This document shows positions 1 through 7,056 of a stretch of 27,815 nucleotides of DNA, in pieces. The notes beneath the pieces were generated by a model. That model was given only the letters and a program-made list of their open reading frames with translations. It was not told the DNA's origin and searched no databases. Location of the stretch: positions 1 through 27,815 of IMG/VR virus record IMGVR_UViG_3300034018_000076. One strand, given 5' to 3'. How positions within the stretch are numbered: position 1 is the stretch's first letter; each line of letters starts with the position of its first letter. The position numbers and the translations under genes were made by a program. The stretch comes from a virus.

Positions 1-2
1 GC

Positions 3-134
3 GATATGCTAGAACGTAATACTACACGGCTTGTGGTTAAGAAGAACCGTCCGTGTGGTCTTGAAGGAAACTCTGGTGAACTTCTCTTTGATGGAGAAAC
101 CTTCACCCTGACAGAAAAAGGAGTAGGATGGTGA
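3..134 (+). CDS. Replicative DNA helicase (DnaB/T7 gp4-like), C-terminal end only
   Basis: This is the last 43 codons of a gene that starts before the window; the frame is open from base 3 to the TGA at 132-134. The text NTTRLVVKKNRPCG followed by GELLFDGETFTLTE resembles the C-terminal edge of the RecA-like motor domain in DnaB and T7 gp4-type helicases, where a 'V.KNR.tG..G' strand leads into a short terminal segment. Such proteins unwind the fork and often carry a fused primase. Its position directly before small genes and a T7-type DNA polymerase supports a replication role. Only a short tail is visible, so the identification rests on that motif and on context. Confidence 0.65.
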   Translation, partial: DMLERNTTRLVVKKNRPCGLEGNSGELLFDGETFTLTEKGVGW

Positions 135-307
135 ACAGAACCGATAAGGCTTTTGAAGACTGGCTGGATGGACCTATGACTGACACTGAGAGCCGCAGGA
201 AGTTTGCACAAAACCGAGGGATAAGCCTTGATGACTTGCGCTGGGCTTTTGGTGGTGGCTGGATTTGGGGACAACGACAAGCAATAAAGGATTTGCAGAA
301 TGTCTAA
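128..307 (+). CDS. Small protein of unknown function (59 aa)
   Basis: An open frame of 59 codons starts at ATG 128, inside the end of the helicase frame, and runs to TAA at 305-307. A good ribosome binding site (AAAGGAG, about 118-122) sits 5 bases before the ATG; the GTG at 131 is a less likely start. The protein is hydrophilic in its first half (many D, E, R and K) and has a Gly/Trp-rich stretch, GGGWIWGQ, near residues 45-52. There is no signal peptide or clear membrane segment. It overlaps the next gene by 8 bases. I recognise no family. Tight packing, the RBS and direction support it as a real gene. Confidence 0.65.
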   Translation: MVNRTDKAFEDWLDGPMTDTESRRKFAQNRGISLDDLRWAFGGGWIWGQRQAIKDLQNV

Positions 308-494
308 GGTAACAGTCGAACTGGATCACGACACTGTTGATGGAATCTTCCTCAATCAAGTCAACTATTGGCTAGAACACCACAAACAGCAAGTGATGGG
401 AAATCCCACTTGGTATGTTCACCCAGATGATCGGGAAGAGTCTATCGAATACTATGTGGCCTTCAAAAAGGTAAAGGAGTTCCTAGAAGCATGA
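300..494 (+). CDS. Small protein of unknown function (64 aa)
   Basis: This 64-residue acidic, soluble protein lies between the preceding small gene (8-base overlap) and the DNA polymerase (ATGA overlap at 491-494). Its C-terminal half (REESIEYYVAFKKVKEFLEA) looks helical. There is no membrane segment and no motif I can assign. An AAGG element about 10 bases upstream is a modest ribosome binding site, and the ATGA junction suggests that the polymerase is translationally coupled to it. Small genes of this kind just before the polymerase are common in T7-like replication modules. Confidence 0.7.
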   Translation: MSKVTVELDHDTVDGIFLNQVNYWLEHHKQQVMGNPTWYVHPDDREESIEYYVAFKKVKEFLEA

Positions 495-2368
495 AAATCA
501 TTGTGCTGGATAGTGAAAGTGATGGTCTGTGGAAAGAGGCTACTAAACTTCATGTGGTTGCTTGGACTGAGGATGGGGAAACCTACCACCACACCAATGA
601 CTACGAAGTAATGAAGTCTCTGTTGTTGGAGAAAGATACGCGGATTGTTGCCCACAACTCTATCCGGCACGATCTTCCTACCTTCAACAAAATCCTTGGA
701 CTGAACCTGAACCACACAAAGTTCATCGACAGTCTGGCCTTGTCTTGGTACGTCAACTTTGAACGGGACAAGCACGGTCTAGAGGGCTACGGCATCGAAT
801 ACGGTGTGCCTAAGCCAAAGGTCGAGGATTGGTCAAGCCTGTCCTACGAAGAGTATGCCCATCGCTGTGTGGAAGACGTGAAGATCAACTGGCGTCTCTG
901 GAAAGACCTAGAGCGTAAACTTCTTAAGCTGTATGGCAACTGGGATGAGGCTGTTCGTATTGTGGACTATCTTGGGTTCAAGATGGACTGTGCAAGGGAA
1001 GCAGAAGAGGTTGGTGTACGCCTTGATGTAGAACGCGCACAGAAGAACTTTGACGAACTGGAACGTCTGCAACAAGAGAAGTTCGAGGAACTGGTCAAGG
1101 CTATGCCTAAACAGCCTGTCTACAAAACCTTCAAGAAGCCTGCCCAACAGGTCAAGAAGGATGGGACTATGACCGAGGCTTGGAAGAAGTGGCTGAACAT
1201 CCTCTTCCAATCTGAACTGCCCTCTAACTTCGAGGGGGAGACAGTGGAAATGGTCGTGGACTGGGAAGACGCTAATCCCAACAGCGATGCTCAGGTCAAG
1301 GATTGGCTCTACAGACTTGGCTGGGAACCCCAGACGTGGAAATACGACAAGAACAAGCAGACTGGTGTAGAGAAGCGTATTGCCCAAGTGCGTTATCCAG
1401 CCACCCACGCAGAAGGTGGTCAACTGTGTGCCAGTGTCACTAGCCTCAAGGACAAGGCCCCCGGCGTGGAAATTCTGGAAGGTCTGACTGTTATCCGACA
1501 TCGCAAGGGCTTCTTCAAAGCTATGCTAGAGAACCACACAGATGGCTGGCTTGTTGCTTCTGTGGCAGGACTGACCAACACGTTCAGGTTCAAACATGCC
1601 AAGCCCCTAGCTAATATCCCAAAGGTGGACAAGCCTTGGGGTGCAGAGATCAGAGGGTGCCTTATTGCCCCTGATGGCTTCGATCTGGTAGGGTCTGACA
1701 TGGTTTCCCTAGAGGATACCACAAAGCGCCACTACATGAAGCCCTACGATCCTGCCTATGTGGCAGAGATGAGCCTACCGGGATTTGACCCCCACCTTAA
1801 TCTTGCGGAGTTTGCAGGTGCTATCACCGCAGAAGATGCAGAGAAACATGCAAGAGGGGAGATTAACCTGAAACCTATTCGTAGCAAGTACAAGGCTGCG
1901 AACTACAGTTGCGTCTACGGTGTAGGTGCAGCTAAACTTGCCAGAGAGATTGGTGTGACCCCTAAAGAGGCTACAGCAATCATTAAGGCTTACTGGGAAC
2001 GGAACCATTCTGTGGTCAAAGCAACAGAGAGTTTCAAGGTCAAACTTGTGGGCAACTCTATGTGGCTACAGAACCCTGTCTCTAAGTTCTGGCACAACCT
2101 ACGATCTGAGAAGGATCGTTTCTCTACTGCTAACCAATCAACAGGTGTCTACTGCTTTGATACTTGGTTGTCGTTCTGTCGCAAGGCTGGCATCAAGATT
2201 GCTATGCAGTTTCACGACGAGGTTGGCTTCTATGTGAAGGAACAAGTGACCGAGTATATCGCAGACATTCTTAAGGGGTCTATCAAGAAGACCAACGACA
2301 AACTTAATCTGAATGTCCTGCTAGACGTAGACGTGCAGATCGGAAAAAATTATGCCGAAACGCACTAA
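491..2368 (+). CDS. Family A (T7-type) DNA polymerase with 3'-5' exonuclease
   Basis: This is the replicative polymerase: it extends primers on phage DNA and proofreads. The N-terminal exonuclease shows ExoI as D7-S-E9, ExoII as VAHNSIRHDLP (about 54-64) and ExoIII around YAHRCVEDVKINW (about 124-136). The polymerase domain shows motif A with catalytic D403 (GSDMVSLED), motif B with K468 and Y472 before VYG, and motif C as H575-D576-E577. Tyr at motif B is the T7-like state (T7 Y526), which in that family goes with weak discrimination against dideoxynucleotides. An oddity is that the motif A arginine of the classical 'ELR' is replaced (SLEDTT). At 625 residues it is slightly shorter than T7 gp5 (about 704). 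It is coupled to the upstream gene by ATGA. The same module carries T7 gp2.5-, gp3- and gp6-like genes. Confidence 0.97.
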   Translation: MKIIVLDSESDGLWKEATKLHVVAWTEDGETYHHTNDYEVMKSLLLEKDTRIVAHNSIRHDLPTFNKILGLNLNHTKFIDSLALSWYVNFERDKHGLEGYGIEYGVPKPKVEDWSSLSYEEYAHRCVEDVKINWRLWKDLERKLLKLYGNWDEAVRIVDYLGFKMDCAREAEEVGVRLDVERAQKNFDELERLQQEKFEELVKAMPKQPVYKTFKKPAQQVKKDGTMTEAWKKWLNILFQSELPSNFEGETVEMVVDWEDANPNSDAQVKDWLYRLGWEPQTWKYDKNKQTGVEKRIAQVRYPATHAEGGQLCASVTSLKDKAPGVEILEGLTVIRHRKGFFKAMLENHTDGWLVASVAGLTNTFRFKHAKPLANIPKVDKPWGAEIRGCLIAPDGFDLVGSDMVSLEDTTKRHYMKPYDPAYVAEMSLPGFDPHLNLAEFAGAITAEDAEKHARGEINLKPIRSKYKAANYSCVYGVGAAKLAREIGVTPKEATAIIKAYWERNHSVVKATESFKVKLVGNSMWLQNPVSKFWHNLRSEKDRFSTANQSTGVYCFDTWLSFCRKAGIKIAMQFHDEVGFYVKEQVTEYIADILKGSIKKTNDKLNLNVLLDVDVQIGKNYAETH

Positions 2369-2381
2369 ATACTGTGGTTAG

Positions 2382-2403
2382 ACAGTTGACAAGAACCAAC
2401 TGT
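2382..2403 (+). repeat. Perfect 7-bp inverted repeat, candidate operator or hairpin
   Basis: The arms ACAGTTG (2382-2388) and CAACTGT (2397-2403) are perfect reverse complements separated by 8 bases. The left arm overlaps the -35 hexamer candidate at 2386-2391 and the right arm lies in the -35/-10 spacer. A repressor or activator bound here would control the promoter; alternatively it is an RNA hairpin after the polymerase gene. There is no U-tract, so a terminator is unlikely. Confidence 0.5.
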
Positions 2404-2414
2404 ACAACTATATG
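2386..2414 (+). promoter_or_regulatory. Sigma70-type promoter candidate upstream of the ssDNA-binding gene
   Basis: The consensus -35 TTGACA (2386-2391) is followed by exactly 17 bases and a -10-like TATATG (2409-2414). It lies in the only sizeable gap (2369-2457) in the left part of this arm. Transcription would start near 2421 and read the gene at 2458, which has its own GAGG ribosome binding site before ATG. The spacing and hexamers are good; the -10 differs from TATAAT at two positions. Confidence 0.5.
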
Positions 2415-2457
2415 CAAAGACCGACCGAATCAGTTCTCCTGACAAAATGAGGAAAAG

Positions 2458-2958
2458 ATGGCTACTGCCTATAAAGAAGTGACTACGACTGGCCCGATTG
2501 AGTGGGCTAAGGTGTTCGAGAACAACCGTGAAATGGTTGGATATGAAGGTGTCTATGAACCTTGTGATGGGGCATACACTGTCACTCAAGTTCTCGACAA
2601 GTCAGAGTTTGATAAACTCAAGAAAGCGGGTTCGCAGAAGAAGCCTATCCAAAAACGTCTACTGGAAGGTGATGGCAAAATCGCTGTCAAGTTTGAGCGT
2701 AAGCACCTTGTCCAGAAAAGCGATGGTACGCCCATTCTGAAAGCTGGTGGTCCCCCGAAAGTGGTCAACAACGAAGGTAAGCCTTGGGATGTTGAGGTCG
2801 ATGGTCTGATTGGTAACGGAACTGTCGCAGAGGTTACCAACCTCATTACAACTTTCAAGGGTCAGGATGGTAAACCTATCAGCCGTACCTCTCTCACCAA
2901 AGTCAAGATCGTTGAGTTCCTGCCCTATACCCGTCCCAACCAAGAGGAAGCAGCATAA
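2458..2958 (+). CDS. Probable single-stranded DNA-binding protein (gp2.5-like)
   Basis: This 166-residue protein probably coats ssDNA at the phage fork and in recombination. It has the layout of phage gp2.5-like SSBs: a beta-rich body with a GLIGNGTVAEV strand-turn-strand element near residues 116-126, a following TSLTKVKIVEFLPY strand near 143-156, and a short tail with acidic residues (NQEEAA). Gp2.5-family proteins use an acidic tail to contact polymerase and helicase; the tail here is weaker than in T7. The gene follows the polymerase, behind its own promoter candidate, and precedes thyX, an order expected for an SSB. No catalytic motif is visible. The assignment rests on pattern and context, so a generic replication accessory protein remains possible. 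Confidence 0.6.
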   Translation: MATAYKEVTTTGPIEWAKVFENNREMVGYEGVYEPCDGAYTVTQVLDKSEFDKLKKAGSQKKPIQKRLLEGDGKIAVKFERKHLVQKSDGTPILKAGGPPKVVNNEGKPWDVEVDGLIGNGTVAEVTNLITTFKGQDGKPISRTSLTKVKIVEFLPYTRPNQEEAA

Positions 2959-3146
2959 TGCACTTCACATTTACTATGGTTGACAACGAAGATACCTATC
3001 GTCGTGTCACGGTTGAAGGTCAAGCAGAAACGGTTACAGAGGTTCTAGAACTGTTCCTGCCCTTTATGAAAGGTTGCACTTACTATTATGTGAACCAGAT
3101 GGTAGCTGTCTATGACGATGGCAAAGAAGTGGGTACATCAACTTGA
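2958..3146 (+). CDS. Small protein of unknown function (62 aa)
   Basis: This 62-residue soluble acidic protein starts at an ATG that overlaps the previous stop codon by one base (TAATG) and ends in a TTGA overlap with thyX. The sequence predicts a beta-alpha-beta pattern (HFTFTMVDN, an ETVTEVLELFLPFM helix, then TYYYVNQMVAVYDD). No motif or signal peptide is visible, and I recognise no family. Coupling on both sides indicates that it is translated with the SSB-thyX pair. Confidence 0.7.
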   Translation: MHFTFTMVDNEDTYRRVTVEGQAETVTEVLELFLPFMKGCTYYYVNQMVAVYDDGKEVGTST

Positions 3147-3808
3147 CAAAGATCAATGCCCGACTGATTGGACTTACTCAACCAACAATCGAGGCTCGTA
3201 TCCCTAATTCGGAAGGCATCCTAGCATACTGCGCTAGGGTGTCTAACCCCTCTAACCAAGATAACTTCGATACAGCAGAGAAACTCCTGAACTACTGTGT
3301 CAAGAACAAGCATTGGTCAGTCTTCGAAATGGTCAATGCTGTGGTCGAGGTAGAGGCTCCGAGGGATATTACCCGACAGTTGTTGCGTCACCGCTCGTTC
3401 AGCTTCCAAGAGTTTAGTCAACGCTACTCAGATGAAATCGAGTTTACTGAGCGTGAGTTCCGTAGCCAAGATACTAAGAACCGTCAGAATAGTATTGATG
3501 ACCTTGATCTTGGTATTAAGCAATACTTTGAACAGGGTGCCTCAAACCTTGTAAATCACATCGAAGAGGCATATGCTTATATGCGGGCAGAGGGTGTGGC
3601 TAAAGAGTGTGCTAGGGTTATCCTTCCCGAAGGTCTTACCATGAGCCGACTGTACGTCAATGGCACACTGCGTAGTTGGTTGCACTACCTTGATGTTCGT
3701 GATGATCCCGGTGTGACCCAGTGGGAACATGTTGTGATGGCCCGTAAGATCAAAGATGTGCTGGTCCCAGCATTTCCCACAGTCTTCAACCTGACAGGTA
3801 ATGCGTGA
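3143..3808 (+). CDS. thyX: Flavin-dependent thymidylate synthase ThyX
   Basis: ThyX methylates dUMP to dTMP using methylene-tetrahydrofolate, FAD and NADPH, supplying thymidine for phage replication. The diagnostic ThyX motif RHRxxSxxExSxRY is present as residues R82-H-R-S-F-S-F-Q-E-F-S-Q-R-Y95. The C-terminal substrate region (GTLRSWLHYLDVRD and TQWE, about 174-195) is also typical. The length of 221 residues matches the family. The start is a TTG that overlaps the upstream stop (TTGA at 3143-3146), with only a weak upstream purine-rich site, so translational coupling is likely. It ends in a GTGA overlap with the exonuclease gene. Phages of marine bacteria often carry thyX beside polymerase and RNR genes. 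Confidence 0.96.
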   Translation: MTKINARLIGLTQPTIEARIPNSEGILAYCARVSNPSNQDNFDTAEKLLNYCVKNKHWSVFEMVNAVVEVEAPRDITRQLLRHRSFSFQEFSQRYSDEIEFTEREFRSQDTKNRQNSIDDLDLGIKQYFEQGASNLVNHIEEAYAYMRAEGVAKECARVILPEGLTMSRLYVNGTLRSWLHYLDVRDDPGVTQWEHVVMARKIKDVLVPAFPTVFNLTGNA

Positions 3809-4506
3809 CAAAACATATCCTGATTGATGCAGACCCTTTTGCTTACAGGGCTGCTTTATCTAAAGACAATGACACTATTGGCGGGGTTCTTGAGAAGATT
3901 GATGAACTGTTCAAGGATAGTGTCGAAGCAGTCAAGGAGAGGTATGGAGATGACCTAACGTACAAAGCCTTCTTGACAGGCCCAAACAACTTCCGCAAGG
4001 AACTCTGTGAAAGTTACAAAGGCAACAGGAAAGCTGAGAAGCCTGTGTTGCTAAGTCTCGCCAGAGAGTACATCCTTGACAACTATATCTCTGAACTTTC
4101 AGACGGTGAAGAGGCTGATGATGCAATCGCTATACAAGCTACGAAGTTGTATCCTAATGCAGTGATTGTCTCTATCGACAAGGATTTCCGACAGGTTCCC
4201 TGTAAACTCTACAACCCAACTAGACGAGAGTGGTCAGATATTGAACAGTGGGAAGGTCTATTGTTTTTCTATCAACAACTGCTGATGGGAGACAGGGCTG
4301 ATAACATTGTTGGTGTCTGGAAGGTCGGTGAGATTACCTCTGAGAAAATCCTTAGAGGGGTTGCCACAGAACAAGAAATGTGGAAACGCTGTCTTGAGGC
4401 TTACGAAGGCGACTATGACCGTGCAGTAATGAATGGGAGACTGTTGTGGCTAAGACGTTACGAAAACCAAATGTGGGAACCTCCCAAGGAGAATGTGAAT
4501 GAATAA
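3805..4506 (+). CDS. 5'-3' exonuclease (T7 gp6 / FEN-like)
   Basis: This protein is predicted to remove RNA primers and trim 5' ends during replication and recombination. The conserved metal-binding acidic residues of the FEN/5'-3' exonuclease fold are visible: D8 and D10 (LIDADPFAY), E102-E103-A-D105-D106 (GEEADDAIA), D125-K-D127 (SIDKDFRQ) and D163/D166 (GDRADNI). The basic helical-gateway region around FRKELCESYKGNRK (63-76) also fits. Length is 233 residues, shorter than T7 gp6 (about 300). The start is GTG at 3805, overlapping the thyX stop. Neighbouring T7-type genes (polymerase, endonuclease I) support the role. Confidence 0.9.
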   Translation: MTKHILIDADPFAYRAALSKDNDTIGGVLEKIDELFKDSVEAVKERYGDDLTYKAFLTGPNNFRKELCESYKGNRKAEKPVLLSLAREYILDNYISELSDGEEADDAIAIQATKLYPNAVIVSIDKDFRQVPCKLYNPTRREWSDIEQWEGLLFFYQQLLMGDRADNIVGVWKVGEITSEKILRGVATEQEMWKRCLEAYEGDYDRAVMNGRLLWLRRYENQMWEPPKENVNE

Positions 4507-5017
4507 ATATCTAGCCTTCTTCCTTTTTGCCCTTACGATCCCTTTGGCAAATTGGTTTATTAGCAATATCGGCACCACCTGCATACCCGATGGCCCTTGT
4601 CTAATCCCTGTTGGATTTGGTCTTATGGCCCCAAGCGGTGTGCTGTTTATTGGATTGGCCCTTGTGCTGCGAGATTGGCTACAGGAGTTGACTGACTGGA
4701 AATGGTCACTTGTGGCAGTTCTTCTGGGTGGCCTCTTGTCCCTTATCACATCTTCGCCATACATTGCTGTCGCATCCGCTGTTGCTTTTGTTGTGGCGGA
4801 ACTTTTTGACCTTGGTGTTTACACACCTTTGCGTAAAAAAGGTAAACACCTCGCAGTGCTTGCTTCTGGCGTAGTGGGGTCTTTTGTTGACAGTGTGCTG
4901 TTTGTCCTCATTGCCTTTGGCTCTGTAGAACTTGCTTTTGGCACTGTGATAGCGAAAATGTATGCTAGTGTGGTTGTTGCAGCATACCTCTTCTGGAAAG
5001 GTCGAAGTAAAGTATGA
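4499..5017 (+). CDS. VUT family (YhhQ-like) queuosine-precursor transporter
   Basis: This 172-residue, strongly hydrophobic protein has about five or six membrane segments (roughly 3-22, 38-57, 70-88, 89-104, 118-140 and 147-166). The block VAELFDLGVYTPLRKK (99-114) followed by SGVVGSFVDSVLFVLIAFG (123-141) carries the conserved acidic, Tyr, Arg and Asp pattern of the VUT_1/YhhQ family. YhhQ-type proteins move 7-deazaguanine precursors such as preQ0 and preQ1 across the inner membrane. It is shorter than E. coli YhhQ (about 220 aa). Its stop overlaps the start of the DpdA-like gene (ATGA, 5014-5017), which links transport to DNA insertion of the same base. Substrate specificity is inferred from family and neighbour. 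Confidence 0.8.
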   Translation: MNKYLAFFLFALTIPLANWFISNIGTTCIPDGPCLIPVGFGLMAPSGVLFIGLALVLRDWLQELTDWKWSLVAVLLGGLLSLITSSPYIAVASAVAFVVAELFDLGVYTPLRKKGKHLAVLASGVVGSFVDSVLFVLIAFGSVELAFGTVIAKMYASVVVAAYLFWKGRSKV

Positions 5018-5706
5018 TACACTACCACGGAACCCCAATCACAAAGCGTGACCCACACCTTGAAAAGTTGCGCGGCAGGCACTTCTGCGTATCTTATGCC
5101 CACCCCTATGATGCAAAATGGTGTATTGAACATGCACAAAGCATTATGTGGGACAACGGGGCTTTCACCTCTTACACTAGAGGCAGAGAGTTCGATAAGA
5201 GTGGGTATATAGGCTGGTTAGACGACAAACTCTACGGGGCTAATTGGGCAGTTATACCTGATGTGATTGATGGTTCCGTGGAGGATCAAAGAGAGTATAT
5301 GAAAGGTTGGCCTTACCCTGTACACCTTTCTTGTGCTGTGTGGCATATGGCTTTGCCGTTGTCTTGGTTAGAAGAACTTGTCAACACTTACCCTAGAGTT
5401 GCTTTTGGCTCATCTGGTCAATACTGGAAAGTCAATTCCCCTGAGTGGCAAGATAGGTCTGACGAGGCTTGGGAGTTAATCGAAAAGACTAACACCCGAC
5501 CTTGGGTACACATGATGCGGGGGTTAAAAGTTGCTGGTAAAAGGTGGCCTTTTGCTTCGGCAGATTCCACCAACATTGCTAGGAACCACGGCAGTCATGC
5601 TATTAAAAAGTGTACGAAAGAGATGGCGGAAAGGATTGATGCAATACAGTGTCCGTTAAAACTAGAAAAACAAACCCTAAAGCCAGAGGATACCGATCAG
5701 GTCTAG
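5014..5706 (+). CDS. dpdA: DpdA-like DNA guanine transglycosylase (7-deazaguanine insertion)
   Basis: This protein is predicted to exchange guanine in DNA for a 7-deazaguanine base such as preQ0. It resembles the TIM-barrel of tRNA-guanine transglycosylase: IMWDNGAFTSY places D47 where TGT has the acid/base Asp of 'DSGGFQ', and ASADSTNIARN places D184 where TGT has its nucleophile Asp. VIPDVIDG (80-87) and VHMMRGLKV (165-173) are further barrel strands. The C-terminal zinc site of tRNA-TGT is absent, and 230 residues is much shorter than TGT (about 380), which fits the short phage DpdA group. The ATGA overlap with the transporter gene suggests co-translation, and the end overlaps endonuclease I by 58 bases. 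Which base is inserted cannot be read from sequence. Confidence 0.8.
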   Translation: MIHYHGTPITKRDPHLEKLRGRHFCVSYAHPYDAKWCIEHAQSIMWDNGAFTSYTRGREFDKSGYIGWLDDKLYGANWAVIPDVIDGSVEDQREYMKGWPYPVHLSCAVWHMALPLSWLEELVNTYPRVAFGSSGQYWKVNSPEWQDRSDEAWELIEKTNTRPWVHMMRGLKVAGKRWPFASADSTNIARNHGSHAIKKCTKEMAERIDAIQCPLKLEKQTLKPEDTDQV

Positions 5707-6047
5707 AAGACAAGGTAGCCAAGCAGTTAGAACTACAGGGTGTGAAGGTCGAGTATGAGACAACGAAGATCAAGTACGTTATCCCAGAAAGCCTTCACAC
5801 CTACACAGTCGATTTCGTGCTTCCTAACGGGATCATGGTAGAGACTAAAGGTAGGTTTGTGGCAGAGGACAGAAAGAAACATCTTCTGATCCAGAAGCAA
5901 CACCCTGAACTGGACATACGGTTTGTGTTCCAGAACTCTAAAGTCAAGATCAACAAAGGGTCTAAGACTTCCTATGCTGATTGGTGCAACAAGAATGGCT
6001 TCACATTCGCAGATAAAGAGGTGCCAGAAGAATGGTTCAAATTGTAA
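5649..6047 (+). CDS. Endonuclease I, Holliday junction resolvase (T7 gp3-like)
   Basis: This nuclease resolves branched DNA during replication and packaging, and in T7 it also degrades host DNA. The active site of T7 gp3 is reproduced at the same residue numbers: E20 (RSGLEDK), D55 (YTVDFVLP), E65 and K67 (VETKGRF), a PD-(D/E)XK nuclease. The block DRKKHLLIQKQHPELDIR (about 74-91) and the TSYADWC and FADKEVPEEW segments also match the T7 pattern. Length is 132 residues against 149 in T7. The start is a GTG at 5649, chosen because it gives the T7-like N-terminus; it lies 58 bases inside the dpdA frame. Confidence 0.96.
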   Translation: MSVKTRKTNPKARGYRSGLEDKVAKQLELQGVKVEYETTKIKYVIPESLHTYTVDFVLPNGIMVETKGRFVAEDRKKHLLIQKQHPELDIRFVFQNSKVKINKGSKTSYADWCNKNGFTFADKEVPEEWFKL

Positions 6048-6277
6048 ATGTCCTTCGTGGTCCAATCCACTCCTCTGAAATCCCTGATTGGGATATTGAA
6101 GATGATGGGTTTGGGTTGCCATATGGAGAAGGGTTTGTCCTGTCGGTGACAATTCGGGATGAACGTGGGGTTCTGAGTGAAGAAGACTTGATCTTCCAAG
6201 ACTTCGATGATGCAGTTGAGATTGTGGAACACTTCTGCGATCAGATCATTCCTCTAAACTGGGAAGACACGTTTTGA
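6032..6277 (+). CDS. Small acidic protein of unknown function (81 aa)
   Basis: This 81-residue protein is strongly acidic (IPDWDIEDDG, SEEDLIFQDFDD). It overlaps endonuclease I by 16 bases and the phosphoesterase start by 4 (TTGA). A GTGCCAGAAGAA purine stretch upstream gives a modest ribosome binding site. Predicted structure is mostly beta with a C-terminal helix (DDAVEIVEHFCDQI). I recognise no family. It is probably real from packing and from coupling on both sides. Confidence 0.7.
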   Translation: MVQIVNVLRGPIHSSEIPDWDIEDDGFGLPYGEGFVLSVTIRDERGVLSEEDLIFQDFDDAVEIVEHFCDQIIPLNWEDTF

Positions 6278-7056
6278 CAAAGACAGTGATCGTATGGACA
6301 TGCGCCCATGCACATCCAGATGTAAGCAATGAACGCTTCACTTGGTTGGGTGACTTGATCGAAGACGTAAAGCCTGACTACTGTGTTGACCTTGGTGATG
6401 GTGCTGACATGCAGTCCCTCAACACCTACGACACACGCTACCCACAGGCTATTGTCTCACAGTCCTATCAGAAGGATGTCGAGGCTTACAATGAGGCTCA
6501 GGATCGTATCTGGGGGCGCTACAAGGTCAGTAAGAAGAAGCGCCCTTATCGGATTGGTTTTGAGGGTAACCACGAAAACAGGATCAAGAAGGCTATCAAC
6601 CATGATCCACGACTAGAGGGTAGTAAATATGGAATCTCATTTTCCCACCTTCAAACAGACTACTGGTTCGATGAGTATCATGGATACAGAAACTCAGGCC
6701 CTTCACTTGCTGAGTATGACGGTGTTCTATATGGTCACTACGTCAGCAGTGGTAACTTTGGTTCAGCTATGTCTACTAAGCATCATGGCTACAGCCTTGT
6801 CGAAAAGCTGGCTCATAGTTGCACTGTTGGTCATAGCCACAAGTTCCATTATTATCGGAAGGCGGATGCTCGTCCTACTCCGCTTAATGGCCTTGTTGCA
6901 GGATGCTTCAAAGGGTCTGAAGAAAAGTGGGCAGGACAAGCCAATGCAGAGTGGTCCAAAGGAGTAGTAATTAAACGCTATGTCGAGAATGGTGACTACG
7001 ATCTGCAATGGGTTTCTCTAAAGGCTTTGGAGAAAGAGTATGGTCAAGGACGTTAA
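6274..7056 (+). CDS. Calcineurin-like metallophosphoesterase
   Basis: This is a predicted two-metal phosphoesterase of unknown substrate. Family motifs occur in order: an N-terminal AHAHPD (11-16) in place of the usual DxH, DLGDGAD (39-45) for GDxxD, EGNHENR for GNHE, a GH element (YGHYVSSG) and VGHSHKFH for GHxH near the end. Length is 260 residues. The start is TTG at 6274, overlapping the previous stop, with GGGAAG about 9 bases upstream. Phage members of this superfamily sit in replication modules and may act on nucleotides or DNA ends. Lack of the canonical GDxHG start is a divergence worth noting. Confidence 0.85.
   Translation: MTKTVIVWTCAHAHPDVSNERFTWLGDLIEDVKPDYCVDLGDGADMQSLNTYDTRYPQAIVSQSYQKDVEAYNEAQDRIWGRYKVSKKKRPYRIGFEGNHENRIKKAINHDPRLEGSKYGISFSHLQTDYWFDEYHGYRNSGPSLAEYDGVLYGHYVSSGNFGSAMSTKHHGYSLVEKLAHSCTVGHSHKFHYYRKADARPTPLNGLVAGCFKGSEEKWAGQANAEWSKGVVIKRYVENGDYDLQWVSLKALEKEYGQGR

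Noticed and set aside
2382-2403. Dyad after the polymerase gene as a Rho-independent terminator
   Set aside because: The stem is only 7 bp and not GC-rich, with no U-run; the overlap with the promoter hexamer favours a regulatory role.
3143-3148. TTGACA at the thyX start as a promoter -35 box (also at 6274)
   Set aside because: No -10-like hexamer lies at 16-18 bases downstream of either; the bases are explained as stop-start junctions.
5014-5706. Reading the DpdA-like gene as a tRNA-guanine transglycosylase for tRNA queuosine
   Set aside because: It is far too short and lacks the C-terminal Cys/His zinc site required for tRNA-TGT; the link to DNA is the better reading, though not proven.
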